Shown: in pieces, positions 10,430 through 22,855 of the stretch
Layout of the letters: each line of letters begins with the position of its first letter
How positions within the stretch are numbered: the stretch's first letter is position 1
NCBI GenBank assembly: GCA_030068145.1
Contig: JAPJBO010000789.1
Span: forward strand, 1 to 64,000
Direction: 5' to 3'
DNA: 64,000 nucleotides
Source: Diplonema papillatum
Lineage: Eukaryota; Euglenozoa; Diplonemea; Diplonemida; Diplonemidae
The notes under the pieces: generated by a model
The model's database searches: none
Seen by the model: the letters and a program-made list of their open reading frames with translations, nothing else
What the model was told of the DNA's origin: nothing
Program-made: the position numbers and the translations under genes

Positions 10430-12870
10430 TATGAATCTTCAGTCTTTAATATTGCATTGTATCGACTGCCTATGGCACCATGTGACCACTTCGCCTCAGA
10501 AACTGAACCCACACTTGTCTAGCTGCCGTCCTACGGTATCATTGTGCATCCAGAGTACCCTGCATTCACACTGGGTAGCACGCTATTTTGCACGTCTGCT
10601 GCCTGCCAATACACGCCACACGTGATGAATCTTCAATCTTTAGTATTTCATTGTATCGACTGCCTTTGGGCACCATGTGACCACTTTGCCTCAGAACTGA
10701 ACCCAAACTTGTCTGTTGTTGCTTCGTTCGCACTGAGTGACTTATTTTCTCGTGCAGATCTGTGCATACCTGATGAATCTCCTTTTGGCACCATGTGACC
10801 ACTGTGCCTCAGAAACTGAACCAAAACTTGTCTGTTTTTGCTGTCATATGTGGCACCTTCGCGAACCCAGTGCGCTTCGTTCGCACCGAGTGGCTCATTT
10901 TCTCGTGCCGATCTGTGCCAAAACAAGTCGTATATGATGAATCTACATTCTTTAGTATTTCATTGTATCGACTGCCTTTTGGCACCATGTGACCACTTTG
11001 CCTCAGAAACTGAACCCAAACTTGTCTGTTTTTGCTTCGTTCGCACTGAGTGACTCATTTTCTCGTGCAGATCTGTGCATACCTGATGAATCTCCTTTTG
11101 GCACCATGTGACCACTGTGCCTCAGAAACTGAACCCAAACTTGTCTGTTTTTGCTTCGTTCGCACTGAGTGACTCATTTTCTCGTGCAGATCTGTGCATA
11201 CCTGATGAATCTCCTTTTGGCACCATGTGACCACTGTGCCTCAGAAACTGAACCAAAACTTGTCTGTTTTTGCTGTCATATGTGGCACCTTCGCGAACCC
11301 AGTGCGCTTCGTTCGCACCGAGTGGCTCATTTTCTCGTGCAGATCTGTGCCAAAACAAGTCGTACATGATGAATCTACATTCTTTAGTATTTCATTGTAT
11401 CGACTGCCTTTGGGCACCATGTGACCACTTTGCCTCAGAAACTGAACCCAAACTTGTGTTGTTGCTGTCATATGTGGCACCTTCGCGAACCCAGTGCGCT
11501 TCGTTCGCACTGAGTGGCTCATTTTCTCGTGCAGATCTGTGCATACCTGATGAAGCTACATTCTTTAGTATTTCATTGTATCGACTGCCTTTTGGCACCA
11601 TGTGACCACTTTGCCTCAGAAACTGAACCCAAACTTGTCTGTTTTTGCTTCGTTCGCACTGAGTGGCTCATTTTCTCGTGCAGATCTGTGCATACCTGAT
11701 GAAGCTACATTCTTTAGTATTTCATTGTATCGACTGCCTTTGGGCACCATGTGACCACTTTGCCTCAGAAACTGAACCCAAACTTGTCTGTTTTTGCTTC
11801 GTTCGCACTGAGTGGCTCATTTTCTCGTGCAGATCTGTGCATACCTGATGAATCTCCTTTTGGCACCATGTGACCACTTTGCCTCAGAAACTGAACCCAA
11901 ACTTGTGTTGTTGCTGTCATATGTGGCACCTTCGCGAACCCAGTGCGCTTCGTTCGCACTGAGTGGCTCATTTTCTCGTGCAGATCTGTGCATACCTGAT
12001 GAAGCTACATTCTTTAGTATTTCATTGTATCGACTGCCTTTTGGCACCATGTGACCACTTTGCCTCAGAAACTGAACCCAAACTTGTCTGTTTTTGCTTC
12101 GTTCGCACTGAGTGGCTCATTTTCTCGTGCAGATCTGTGCATACCTGATGAATCTCCTTTTGGCACCATGTGACCACTGTGCCTCAGAAACTGAACCAAA
12201 ACTTGTCTGTTTTTGCTGTCATATGTGGCACCTTCGCGAACCCAGTGCGCTTCGTTCGCACCGAGTGGCTCATTTTCTCGTGCCGATCTGTGCCAAAACA
12301 AGTCATACATGATGAATCTTCAATCTTTAGTATTTCATTGTATCGACTGCCTTTGGGCACCATGTGACCACTTTGCCTCAGAAACTGAACCCAAACTTGT
12401 CTGTTTTTGCTTCGTTCGCACTGAGTGACTCATTTTCTCGTGCAGATCTGTGCATACCGGATGAATCTCCTTTAGGCACCATGTGACCACTGTGCCTCAG
12501 AAACTGAACCAAAACTTGTCTGTTTTTGCTGTCATATGTGGCACCTTCGCGAACCCAGTGCGCTTCGTTCGCACCGAGTGGCTCATTTTCTCGTGCAGAT
12601 CTGTGCCAAAACAAGTCGTACATGATGAATCTACACTGCCTTTGGGCACCATGTGACCACTTTGCCTCAGAAACTGAATCCAAACTTGTGTTGTTGCTGT
12701 CATATGTGGCACCTTCGCGAACCCAGTGCGCTTCGTTCGCACTGAGTGGCTCATTTTCTCGTGCCGATCTGTGCCAAAACAAGTCACATGATGAAACTAC
12801 ATTCTTTAGTATTTCATTGTATCGACTGCCTTTGGGCACCATGTGACCACTTTGCCTCAGAAACCGAATC
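10430..12870 (+). repeat. About 150-bp tandem array
   Basis: Roughly sixteen variable units built from TTTAGTATTTCATTGTATCG, CACCATGTGACCAC, CCTCAGAAACTGAAC and TCTCGTGCAGATCTGTGC blocks. Units differ by block loss, which gives spacings near 75, 130 and 150 bp. ORFs across it are by-products of the repeat. Confidence 0.9.
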
Positions 12871-13379
12871 TACACGTGTCCGCTGTTGTAGTTGCCGTCG
12901 AATATATTTGGTATTTTCGTGGACCGCGTGTGCCCTTCATTTGCGAGGGACACGGTTTTTCGCACAGGTCTGTTTCCCGCCAAACCCGCGTCGCGCACGT
13001 GAGAAACTGAATCCACATGTCTTTTCTGGTCTTTGTAAAACACTGCGGTCTGGCTTCCTCCCATAGCAAAAGGTAGAGATTCCGTTGTGAGCACCATCGT
13101 CCTGATTTGACGGTTCTTCTGTGTCTCTCACGGTCATGACGACCGGGTTCCTTCTGATGATGTTATTATTTCATTGTTGTTCGAGTGCTCCGAGAAATCG
13201 AAGCGCCAGGTGATTGCCCTTTCTTACTGACAACAGCAGGTGTCGCGTGGATTCCGCTGTTAACTCAATCGATCACCTTTCCCACCACGATTCATCGGAC
13301 CATTTTCAGACTGTACCACCCTTGTCGTCTCGGTCTCTGCCAATTACGTCTATGATGATAGTATATTTCATTGTTGTTC

Positions 13380-13475
13380 GAATGTGACACCTGGTGTGAC
13401 ACCTGGTGTGACACCTGGTGTGACACCTGATGGTGTGACCCCTGGGTTGGCCCCTGATGTGACCCCTGACATGAC
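13380..13475 (+). repeat. GTGACACCTG minisatellite
   Basis: Four exact 11-bp units GTGACACCTGG, then degenerate GTGACCCCTG units. It borders the GC-rich kinesin fragment. Confidence 0.85.
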
Positions 13476-13799
13476 TCCGGCAGTGGCGACGGGAGCCTGC
13501 GGCCGCCCCCCCCCGCCGGCCCCGTGCTCCGCGATGCGTCTCCTTCCTTCGAGCACGCCCTGCCGCAGCGCAGCAACGCGGGCGCTCGAGGCGGCGGCGT
13601 CGGCCTGCCCGTCTCCGTCGTCGCCTTCTCCCCCGTCGGGACCCTCCCCTTCGAAGAACAGCAGAACGCCGCCTGCGGCCCCCCCCGCCGCACTCCCCCG
13701 CCCGCTTCCGGCGCGAAAAGTCGACCGGCAGCGGCGACAGCGCGCCGCCGCCGATGGTGCGCGCCGGTGCCCGCGCCTCCCGTGGCGCCATGATCGCCG

Positions 13800-14301
13800 G
13801 CGAGTCTTCCCCAGAAGTGACCGGGCGGCCGCGGGCGCGCAGCCTGTGGGCCAGGTGGAAGTACTTCAGGGTGCCTGCGAAGTCCGCTGGGCACGACTGC
13901 ACGCAGAGCAAAAACAGGGCGCGGGTGTCCCGGGTGATGGTGGCGCGGAGGAGGTGGGTCAGGCGGCTCTCTCGGTAGGGTATGTGCGGTGTCTTCCCGT
14001 GCCTTCGGCCGCCTTTGGCCAGCGCCATGATGACGTTGTACAGCGCCTGCAGGGTGGAGTGTGTGCACCCGGCGGAATCCAGTTCGGACAGCGACGACTT
14101 CGTCCTGGAGTAGTTGTAGTGGAACCCTTTCCTGCAATCCGCGGGCGTCGCCGGGTTCGACGCGAGCAGGACCAAATCCAGGCGCGGCTCCTTCGCCTCG
14201 CATGTAGCCGCAGCGGCGCCAAGCTCCGGAGGAGGCGAAGCCCCACCCGCGGAGTGGAACGGCTTCAGGTGCAGACTGATGACGACGTGGTTTCTCCCGT
14301 G
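13800..14301 (-). pseudogene. Kinesin motor, C-terminal half (minus strand)
   Basis: Reading the minus strand from 14301, after a possible acceptor CTCTGTCGCAG: HGRNHVVISLHL fits the SSRSH strand, LDLVLLASNP the DLAGSE switch II position, LYNVIMAL the helix before loop 12, HIPYRESRLTHLL the IPYRDSKLTRLL signature, and TLKYFHLAHRL the end of the motor. SSRSH and DLAGSE are degenerate, so ATPase function is doubtful. The first half of the motor is next door on the opposite strand. It lies inside an intron of the giant gene. Confidence 0.75.
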
Positions 14302-14486
14302 CTGCGACAGAGCCGTCAGGGGTGACGATGCGTCGTGGGCGGGTTTGTGGTGGTGGGTTGTGGAGTTTGGCGGGTTGGCGCACATCGACGCGAGTCGGGT
14401 GGAGTGCTCGTGAGAGTGCAACGGTTGGCGCTGCAGGGATGCTTCCGTCGCGATGCTGGCGAGAAGGTGAGGCGTTCCTCGCAACA

Positions 14487-14785
14487 GACCACCGGCCGAA
14501 GCACCCGTTCGAGTTCGACAAGGTGTTCAGCCCTGCGGCAGACGCGCGAACCGTGGACCGCCACAGCGTCAGGCACATCGTCCACCGAGCCATCGCCGGC
14601 GAGAGCGGCTGCGTGTGCGTGTCGGGGCCCCCGTGCGCGACGCCGCAAGACACGTTCCTCGCGCAGAGCCACGGCGTCGCTGCCTTCGCCATCGAAGAGC
14701 TCCTGCACCACAAGCACAGCGGCCGGTACACCGTCGAGCTGTCGCTTGCCCTCGTCACCCCGGAAGCCATCCTCGACTGTCTCCC
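14487..14785 (+). pseudogene. Kinesin motor, N-terminal half (plus strand)
   Basis: After a possible acceptor CCTCGCAACAG, the reading is HPFEFDKVFSPAADARTVD (the FxFDxVF start of kinesin motors), then HIVHRAIAGESGCVCVSG and a segment where the P-loop GQTGSGKT should be but only GPPCATPQDTF is seen. Then come FAIEELLHHK and VELSLALVTPEAILDCLP, matching the S-EIYNE-DLL region. The P-loop lysine is missing, so it cannot be a normal motor. Together with 13800-14301 it makes most of one motor domain with this half inverted. Confidence 0.7.
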
Positions 14786-15424
14786 CATGCACCCTACCGC
14801 CACCCACCCGTACCCCATCAGAACCCCGTTTACCCCTAGCTCCGACCACCTTCGGACAGCTCCGAACGGTTTTCCGGGTCATCCGTGTGGACGCCGTATA
14901 TCGACGGCGTTGCACAGTCTCGAGGCGGCGCACCGATGCGGACAGACACCTCGATTAACGGACCTGACATGGTCGGCGTGTGCTATGCCATGCGTTGGTG
15001 TATTGTGTTCACTACCACCCCCACTGTATGTGTGTCGTGTCAAATTTCGGAAGGTTGTGGTTTTAGTACTGATATATCCGCCTGCAAAAAGGAAATACCT
15101 GCTAAGATTTACCCTGCGAGGGGTTCACTATCTTGCTCCCAACACTTCCACTGGAATTGACGTCTCTTGTCGTAACTGAAGGGCAAGCAGTAGCCTCTTT
15201 CGTTGTTTTGTCAGACATGTCCTTGCTCTTACCTTCTGGAATAACAATCTCGTCAAGATTCCGACGATACTTCAGTTCAGGAACAAGAGGCTGATTCCGA
15301 GAAATCGAAGCGCCATGTGATCGCTCTTTCTTGCTGATGACAAAATGTAGTGCAGGGTAGCCGTCACTTCCATCGGCCGAATTTCAGATTGTGCCAACCT
15401 CATCGCGGCCTGACAGCCAGAATT
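14786..15424 (+). other. Intron stretch without recognisable gene
   Basis: I see no gene here. Near 15290-15424 it grades into the array that follows (ATTCCGAGAAATCGAAGCGCC). Confidence 0.5.
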
Positions 15425-17870
15425 CATGACATTTTCGTGTTTCATTGTTGTCCGAGTGTTCTGAGAAATCGAAGCGCCCTGCGATTGTTTATTATGACTG
15501 ATACCACATGTAGTGCGGGGATTTTGTTGTTTGACTCGTCGTCACACGTACTTCTCTGTCCCTGGCGAGGCAGCCAATCTTTCGTGATGACAATATCGTA
15601 TTTCATTGTTGTTCGAGTGCTCCGAGAAATCGAAGCGCCCTGCGATTGCTTTTTACGACTGATAACAAAATGTTCTGTTGTCAAACGTCACGTTCTTCGG
15701 ACGATTTTCAGATTGCGCCAGCCCCGTAGCGACGGCCGTCCCTGGCAATCGTGGCAGCCAAATACTTTCATGATGATATTACATTTTCGTATTTCGTTGT
15801 TGTTCGAGTGTTCCGAGAAGTCGAAGCGCCCTGCGATTGCTTTTTACGACTGCTACCAAAGTGTTCTGTTGTCAAACGTCACGTTCGTCGGACGATTTTC
15901 AGATTGCGCCAGCCCGCCAGACTTTCCCGTCCCTGGCAATCGTGGCAGCCAAGTACTTTCATGATGATATTACAATTTCGTATTTCACTGCGATTGCTAT
16001 GACTGATACCACATGTAGTGCGGGGATTTTGTTGTTTGACTCATCGTCACACGTACTTCTCTGTCCCTGGCGAGGCAGCCAATCTTTCATGTTGACATTA
16101 TCGTATTTCATTGTTGTTCGAGTGCTCCGAGAAATCGAAGCGCCCTGCGATTGCTTTTTACGACTGATAACAAAATGTTCTGTTGTCAAACGTCACGTTC
16201 TTCGGACGATTTTCAGATTGCGCCAGCCCCGTAGCGACGGCCGTCCCTGGCAATCGTGGCAGCCAAATACTTTCATGATGATATTACATTTTCGTATTTC
16301 ATTGTTGTTCGAGTGTTCCGAGAAATCGAAGCCCCCTGCGATTGCTGCGGGGATCTTGTTGTTTGACTCATCGTCCCACGTACTTCTCTGTCCCTGGCGA
16401 GGCAGCCAATCTTTCATGATGACATTATCGTATTTCATTGTTGTTCGAGTGCTCCGAGAAATCGAAGCGCCCTGCGATTGCTTTTTACGACTGATAACAA
16501 AATGTTCTGTTGTCAAACGTCACGTTCTTCGGACGATTTTCAGATTGCGCCAGCCCCGTAGCGACGGCCGTCCCTGGCAATCGTGGCAGCCAAATACTTT
16601 CATGATGATATTACATTTTCGTATTTCATTGTTGTTCGAGTGTTCCGAGAAATCGAAGCCCCCTGCGATTGCTGCGGGGATCTTGTTGTTTGACTCATCG
16701 TCCCACGTACTTCTCTGTCCCTGGCGAGGCAGCCAATCTTTCATGATGACATTATCGTATTTCATTGTTGTTCGAGTGCTCCGAGAAATCGAAGCGCCCT
16801 GCGATTGCTTTTTACGACTGATAACAAAATGTTCTGTTGTCAAACGTCACGTTCTTCGGACGATTTTCAGATTGCGCCAGCCCCGTAGCGACGGCCGTCC
16901 CTGGCAATCGTGGCAGCCAAATACTTTCATGATGATATTACATTTTCGTATTTCGTTGTTGTTCGAGTGTTCCGAGAAGTCGAAGCGCCCTGCGATTGCT
17001 TTTTACGACTGCTACCAAAGTGTTCTGTTGTCAAACGTCACGTTCGTCGGACGATTTTCAGATTGCGCCAGCCCGCCAGACTTTCCCGTCCCTGGCAATC
17101 GTGGCAGCCAAGTACTTTCATGATGATATTACAATTTCGTATTTCACTGCGATTGCTATGACTGATACCACATGTAGTGCGGGGATTTTGTTGTTTGACT
17201 CATCGTCACACGTACTTCTCTGTCCCTGGCGAGGCAGCCAATCTTTCATGTTGACATTATCGTATTTCATTGTTGTTCGAGTGCTCCGAGAAATCGAAGC
17301 GCCCTGCGATTGCTTTTTACGACTGATAACAAAATGTTCTGTTGTCAAACGTCACGTTCTTCGGACGATTTTCAGATTGCGCCAGCCCCGTAGCGACGGC
17401 CGTCCCTGGCAATCGTGGCAGCCAAATACTTTCATGATGATATTACATTTTCGTATTTCATTGTTGTTCGAGTGTTCCGAGAAATCGAAGCCCCCTGCGA
17501 TTGCTGCGGGGATCTTGTTGTTTGACTCATCGTCCCACGTACTTCTCTGTCCCTGGCGAGGCAGCCAATCTTTCATGATGACATTATCGTATTTCATTGT
17601 TGTTCGAGTGCTCCGAGAAATCGAAGCGCCCTGCGATTGCTTTTTATGACTGATAGCAACATGTGCAGGGATTCTGTTGCTAACCGTCACGTTCGTCGGA
17701 CGACTTTCAGATTGCGCCGGCCCCTTGCGTCCCTGGCAATTGTGGCAGCCGAATACTTTCATGATGATATTACATTTTCGTATTTCATTGTTGTTCGAGT
17801 GATTCGAGAAATTGAAGCGCCCTGCGATTGCTGTTTTCGACTGATACCCCAAAAATGTAGTGCAGGGGTT
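15425..17870 (+). repeat. Complex array with 1,159-bp higher-order duplication
   Basis: Units contain TATTTCATTGTTGTTCGAGT, CCGAGAAATCGAAGCGCCC and CAGATTGCGCCAGCCC, with alternating spacing near 135 and 190 bp. The segment from 15755 reappears at 16915 (offset 1,159 bp). One reading frame stays open for 428 codons (15837-17123), but it is repeat-derived. A lone unit at 13160-13215 lies on the other side of the kinesin fragments. Confidence 0.85.
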
Positions 17871-18007
17871 CTGGCTCGATCGCCATTTGCACCGGACGAT
17901 TTTAGATTTTTCAGAAGACGACTGAAAGCATAGACGCAAAGATAGCTCAAAGCATTTGCAGAATAACACGAAAAGCCTCTAGGCAAAACCCCGTTTTCAC
18001 ATTTCTT

Positions 18008-18480
18008 CCCGTATATTTACCTTATTTGCTCAATTCGACAAAGGCCACCTGAAGACTATAAAATCTCGGAAATCCCAAGTGAACCCCTTGACTTGGTGCG
18101 TTTTTTGACCATCTTCGCGTGGTGTCGTCCTCTCGCGCGCTGGGGTCATTGAACGACTTTAAACTAAGAGTTTTCCTCCCGTATATTTACCTTATTCGCT
18201 CATTCGACAAAGGCCACCTGAAGACTGTAAAATCTAGGAAATCTCAAGTGAGCCCCTTGACTTGGTGCGTTTTTTGACCATCTTCGCGTGGTGTCGTCCT
18301 CTCGCGCGCTTCGGTCATTGAACGACTTTAAACTAAGAGTTTTCCTCCCGTATATTTACCTTATTCGCTCATTCGACAAAGGCCACCTGAAGACTGTAAA
18401 ATCTAGGAAATCTCAAGTGAACCCCTTGACTTGGTGCGTTTTTTGACCATCTTCGCGCGGTGTCGTCCTCTCGCGCGCTG
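18008..18480 (+). repeat. 170-bp tandem repeat, three units, with module-like core
   Basis: Units start at CCCGTATATTTACC (18008, 18178, 18347). Each contains GGCCACCTGAAGACT..TAAAATC and AATC..AAGTGAACC, a diverged form of the dispersed module. After it the DNA carries a short duplicated CTCGACCTGTGAGGT segment (18575-18780), then nothing identifiable to 19380. Confidence 0.75.
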
Positions 18481-19383
18481 GGGGGTCATCTTTGCGTGGT
18501 GTCGTCGCCCTCTCGCCCGGGAAAACATGTCTGACCGGACGGCAACCGTCAAAATTTGCCAGGAAGACCTCGTGACCTCGACCTGTGAGGTCATCCAGAG
18601 GATGCTGGTAGCTATTATGCACACCTACGCAGTATGTGGTATCTACATACCACCGTATGTACCACCTGATACACCCATGTGGGTGATCTCGACCTGTGAG
18701 GTAATCCTGAGCGGATGCTGGTAGCTAGTATGCACACCTACGCAGTATGCGGTATCTGCACACCACCGTATGTACCACCACACCTTGATACACCCATGTG
18801 GCGTGTATATGGGGAGGTGGGCATTCTACGTGGTGCATACCGTGTTCGGAAAAATATTGGATAGGAAAATATTCGGGCAGGAAGAATGTTTGGATAGGAA
18901 ATGTTTTGGATAAAATGGCCATCAGAAAGTTTTGGATATTTTTCCTGTCCAATATTTTTCCGAAGTCCTTATCCGGAGCATCGCGAGGTGGGTGTAGACA
19001 CCTCGAGTGGTGACTTCTGCCCAGTGCCCTGAATGTCAACGCTGAGAGATCAGGTCAAGCGCGGGTAAACGGCGGGAGTCACTATGACTCTCTTAAAGTA
19101 GCCAAATGCCTCGTCTTCTAATTAAAGACGCGCATGAATGGACCTATGAGTTTCCTTCTGTCCCTACCTACTATCTGGCGAAACAGCAGTTAAGGGAACG
19201 GACTTGAAACTGTCAGCGGGGAAAGAAGACCCTGTCGAGTTTGACTCTAGTCTGACTTTGTGCAGTGACACGAGAGGTGTAGAATAGGTGGCAAGTTGGG
19301 TTGTGCAGGTCTAGCTGACGCCGTTGCTCGTAGTCAAACCGCACACCGGTACACTCTGAAAATAACGCACCTAAAAACGACGA

Positions 19384-19446
19384 AGGTCACCCGGAGACTT
19401 TAAAACCCCGGAGCTTCAAGCGAACTTGCAACTTTCGCTCTAAAAA
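19384..19446 (+). repeat. Dispersed module, copy 2
   Basis: GGTCACCCGGAGACTTTAAA, CCCCGGAGC and AAGCGAACTTGCA, then CGCTCTAAAA. It runs directly into the (AC)n tract at 19452. Confidence 0.8.
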
Positions 19447-19450
19447 ACGC

Positions 19451-19713
<263 letters not shown>

Positions 19714-20081
19714 CAAGCTTGCTTGAGCGCCTTCGGCGCGTCAAGTTGGAATCCTTACGTTTCTGAGCGAACTCCTCATATTATCCACTCGCCAAAAGCG
19801 AGGTTGGAGGGGTAAGCAAAAACTGACAAACGCAGGCCCCACCGTTTGCCCCCTTTTTGTACTCCCCCCTTCGAATCCCTTCGTGCCGTCTCTGACGGCC
19901 CTCTTTTTTACCTGTATGTTCTTCCCCGTTCTGTTCCCCACCTTTTTCCCCATGTCTTCGACGGATGCTTCTCCCTTTGCTCTGCTGCGATAAACAGCTG
20001 GGAGATAGCGGAACAGCCAGAACGGAGCCACACGCGTTCTATCGACTTTGCAAGGAAGAGCGAAGAAACAATAGGGATTCC

Positions 20082-20384
<303 letters not shown>

Positions 20385-20604
20385 GTATGCACTTCTTTTA
20401 CATCACGAAGCTGCCAGACAAAGAACCGAAGGGATCCCCATGCCATCCCCCGTGCAGTCTGTCCAAGAGATGTGGATAGTGGCCGAAACCGCAACCGAAC
20501 GACGACAAAAAGGCACCCTGGGACTGTAAAAGCCCAGCTTACGCTCTAAAAACTGTTCTAAACTGCAAGTCTGAAGTCAAGTTCCATCAGAAAACCACCG
20601 TGCG

Positions 20605-20682
20605 GTATTAAAGGAACCTTTACGACAATGGTCACCCGGAGACTATAAAACCCCGGATCCCTGAGCGAACTTGCACTCTAAA
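20605..20682 (+). repeat. Dispersed module, copy 3
   Basis: Full form: TTAAAGGAACCTTTACGACA, then TGGTCACCCGGAGACTATAA, CCCCGGATCCC and GCGAACTTGCACTCTAAAG. It is followed 17 bases later by the nearest in-phase acceptor (CGCAAG, ends 20699). A fragment of the same module (CACCCTGGGACTGTAAAA) lies at 20513. Confidence 0.85.
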
Positions 20683-20699
20683 GAAGAACCGTACGCAAG

Positions 20700-21734
20700 T
20701 ACAAAGAGGAACAGAAAACCCCGAACGACTACCTGGAGTCCTGGACTACCCAGCATCGGATTGCCGGTATCGATTTCCATCAGATCCGACGACCGAGTTA
20801 CTCATCGCAGATGAGCGGTCCACGTAAGCTTCATCCTTCCGTCCTAGAGAGAGTTGACCCCGATAATAAAACACGTCAAAAGTTGTGCCGCGACCTTCTC
20901 ACCACCCACAACGAACAAAACACCGATCAGGACGAGCCGCAGCTGACACCCGAAGCCGAGCCGCCTGTAGCCTTGGGCGACACGCTGCCGCCTGCGGGGG
21001 AGAAAGGGGCAGGCGTGGACATCGTCGACGGAGCCAGCAGCGGGGTGAACCTGATGGTCCTGGTTGTGATCATCATCAGCGCCCTGTTCTGCTGCCTGCT
21101 CCTCTTCTTCGCGTGCTGGAGGCGGCGCCGAAACCAGATGAAGAAGAAGCGGAAGACCCAGGACCTCATGAAGAAGTACACCGACGAGGAAGAAGCAGAA
21201 GACGTCGTCATCATCTACAAGGACGTCGACGAGCCCATGGGCATCATGTGGGACGACCACACCCTCTTGGTCGGCGTCTGCGAAGACTCCCCAGCGTTCC
21301 GATACAACCTTGACCGGTTCCGAAACAGACGCATCGCGAAGGTGAACGGCAAGGAGGTCAAAACGCTGTCGGACATCCGCTACGCGGTCCAGGGGCAAAC
21401 CGTCGTCACGCTCGAGTTCGAGCCGCGGTTCTCGTCCATCGTCGTGCGGGTGCAGACCACGATGGAGGAGTTCAACGAGCAGGACTTCCTGCAGGCGTTC
21501 GCCGACAGAGTCTCGCGCGCCCTGTACCTGATGGACTTCACCGAAATGGACCTCGACCTGCAGTCGGTCGTCGAAAGAGGCGACAGGGGCGAGCTGCTGC
21601 TGACCACCAAGCTGCTCGGCCTCACCTCGGACCAGGTCGCCAACGTGGTTGCCATGTGCGTCACGCCCGGCGATCCGATCCGCGCCGGTCTGCCCATCGT
21701 CGGCGCCTACCTCGCAACCGGGAAAGGATTCCAC
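20700..21734 (+). CDS. Giant surface protein, exon G (membrane helix, PDZ-like domain)
   Basis: Longest cytoplasmic exon, ending before donor GTATGC (21735). The start is uncertain: AG at 20699, 20753 and 20810 are all in phase 0. I take 20700, right after the repeat module; CCCAG at 20753 is the best alternative. The exon encodes about 115 juxtamembrane residues, then a 23-residue hydrophobic helix at 21051-21119 (LMVLVVIIISALFCC...), then a basic stop-transfer (RRRRNQMKKKRK). The first half is therefore outside and the rest inside. Residues from DEPMGIMWDD to VVTLEF (about 21226-21420) resemble a PDZ domain with a GIMW carboxylate-binding-loop position and an IAKVNGKEV strand. The 100 residues after it are helical in appearance and unassigned. 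Confidence 0.8.
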
Positions 21735-22388
21735 GTATGCGGTGCTTTCTTGGGCAGGGCATTGGCTTCCCATGCCAAATTCCGTCCGCTGATAAAAATG
21801 AAAAATGACAAAGAGAGCGAAATAGAAAATAAATAGCCGAAGGGCGACCATCATCCTGGACCCAAGCAAACTCTGGACGGGGGAGACCCTGCCTGAAGGA
21901 ATCAACCACCCCCGGGTGGCTAGTCTGACAAGTAACAAGCCTACTAGCTTGGGGGGGGTCAGCTGGTCGCCAGACCAGAGTTGGTCTGGAACCTGGTCTG
22001 GGTCAAAAAAAAAAAAAAAATCTCAGCTATTATTATTTTCCCGGAGGAACCGGCTACCCACAGTGTACTACACACTGTGTACTACAGTGTGTACAGGGTA
22101 CCACAGTGTACTACTACCGTGCACCACGGGGTACCACAGTGGTACCACGGGGTACCACATTGGTGCCACCGTGTGGCACTAATGTGGAGAAGCACATCGA
22201 CCAACATGTTTGCGCTGCTACACAATGCAACCGCTACCAGAACAGGATTGGGAAAAAGTGGAAAATGGGGCCAAAGAAAGTGCATGACATTCGCGGTCTA
22301 CAGAAACTGGGCTCGTTTTTTCGCTCAGCTAATGTGCCTGTGCGGGAGGTGGTGCTGCCGACGGAAGGTGTCATCGAACCTTTCGACG
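21735..22388 (+). other. Intron stretch with GTGTACTACAGTG palindromic repeats
   Basis: The exon G reading frame stays open to 21836 past the donor (read-through to a TAG). Beyond it lie a poly-A run (22005-22020) and overlapping short inverted repeats of TACCACAGTG/CACTGTGGTA type (22060-22180). No gene seen. Confidence 0.5.
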
Positions 22389-22739
22389 GCATTTCCAGAG
22401 ACAAACAATCTGTTTGCCATTGCTGTTGTCCTGCCAATGGGGACAGCATCGGTCGAGCGTGTCTTTTCAAACATGAAAAGGGTGTTGACAAAAGCCAGGA
22501 AGAGGCTTCACGAGCAGACGCTGACCGACGTGCTAATGCTCGGGCTCAATGGCCCGTATGAACGTGGCAGCGGCATCCCGAGGAGCGCTATGGAGGCGTA
22601 CCTCAATGCGTGGATTGCGAGCCCAAGAACGCTGAACTTCGCCACGTGGCCGGAGTATGAAGCGTGCGTCGACAAAGTGGGGGTCATGCGCAAAAATATG
22701 ATGACTAACCCAAGGCTGCTGCAATCGGCCCTTCATTGA
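22389..22739 (+). mobile_element. hAT transposase C-terminal fragment
   Basis: Frame ending at 22739 contains AVVLPMGTASVERVFSNMKR and RLHEQTLTDVLMLGLNGP. These match the hAT dimerisation region (the TASVER-FS core followed by R-RL---L--L). The catalytic DDE part and BED finger are absent, so this is a 5'-truncated relic. Sequence upstream to about 22190 stays open in this frame but I see no transposase motif in it. Confidence 0.8.
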
Positions 22740-22855
22740 CGCTGTTGTAGGCCCACTCGTCCCTTTGTTTCCCACTGACGCTGTTGTAGGCCCACTCGTC
22801 CCTTTGTTTCCCACTGACGCTGTTGTAGGCCCACTCGTCCCTTTGTTTCCCGTAG
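22738..22855 (+). repeat. 39-bp tandem repeat, three units
   Basis: GACGCTGTTGTAGGCCCACT then CGTCCCTTTGTTTCCCACT, three near-exact units directly after the hAT stop codon. Confidence 0.9.

Noticed and set aside
13384-14325. 313-codon plus-strand ORF
   Set aside because: Runs opposite the kinesin half and through the minisatellite; low-complexity Pro/Ser/Arg content.
15837-17123. 428-codon plus-strand ORF
   Set aside because: It lies wholly in a tandem array and its protein repeats with the array.
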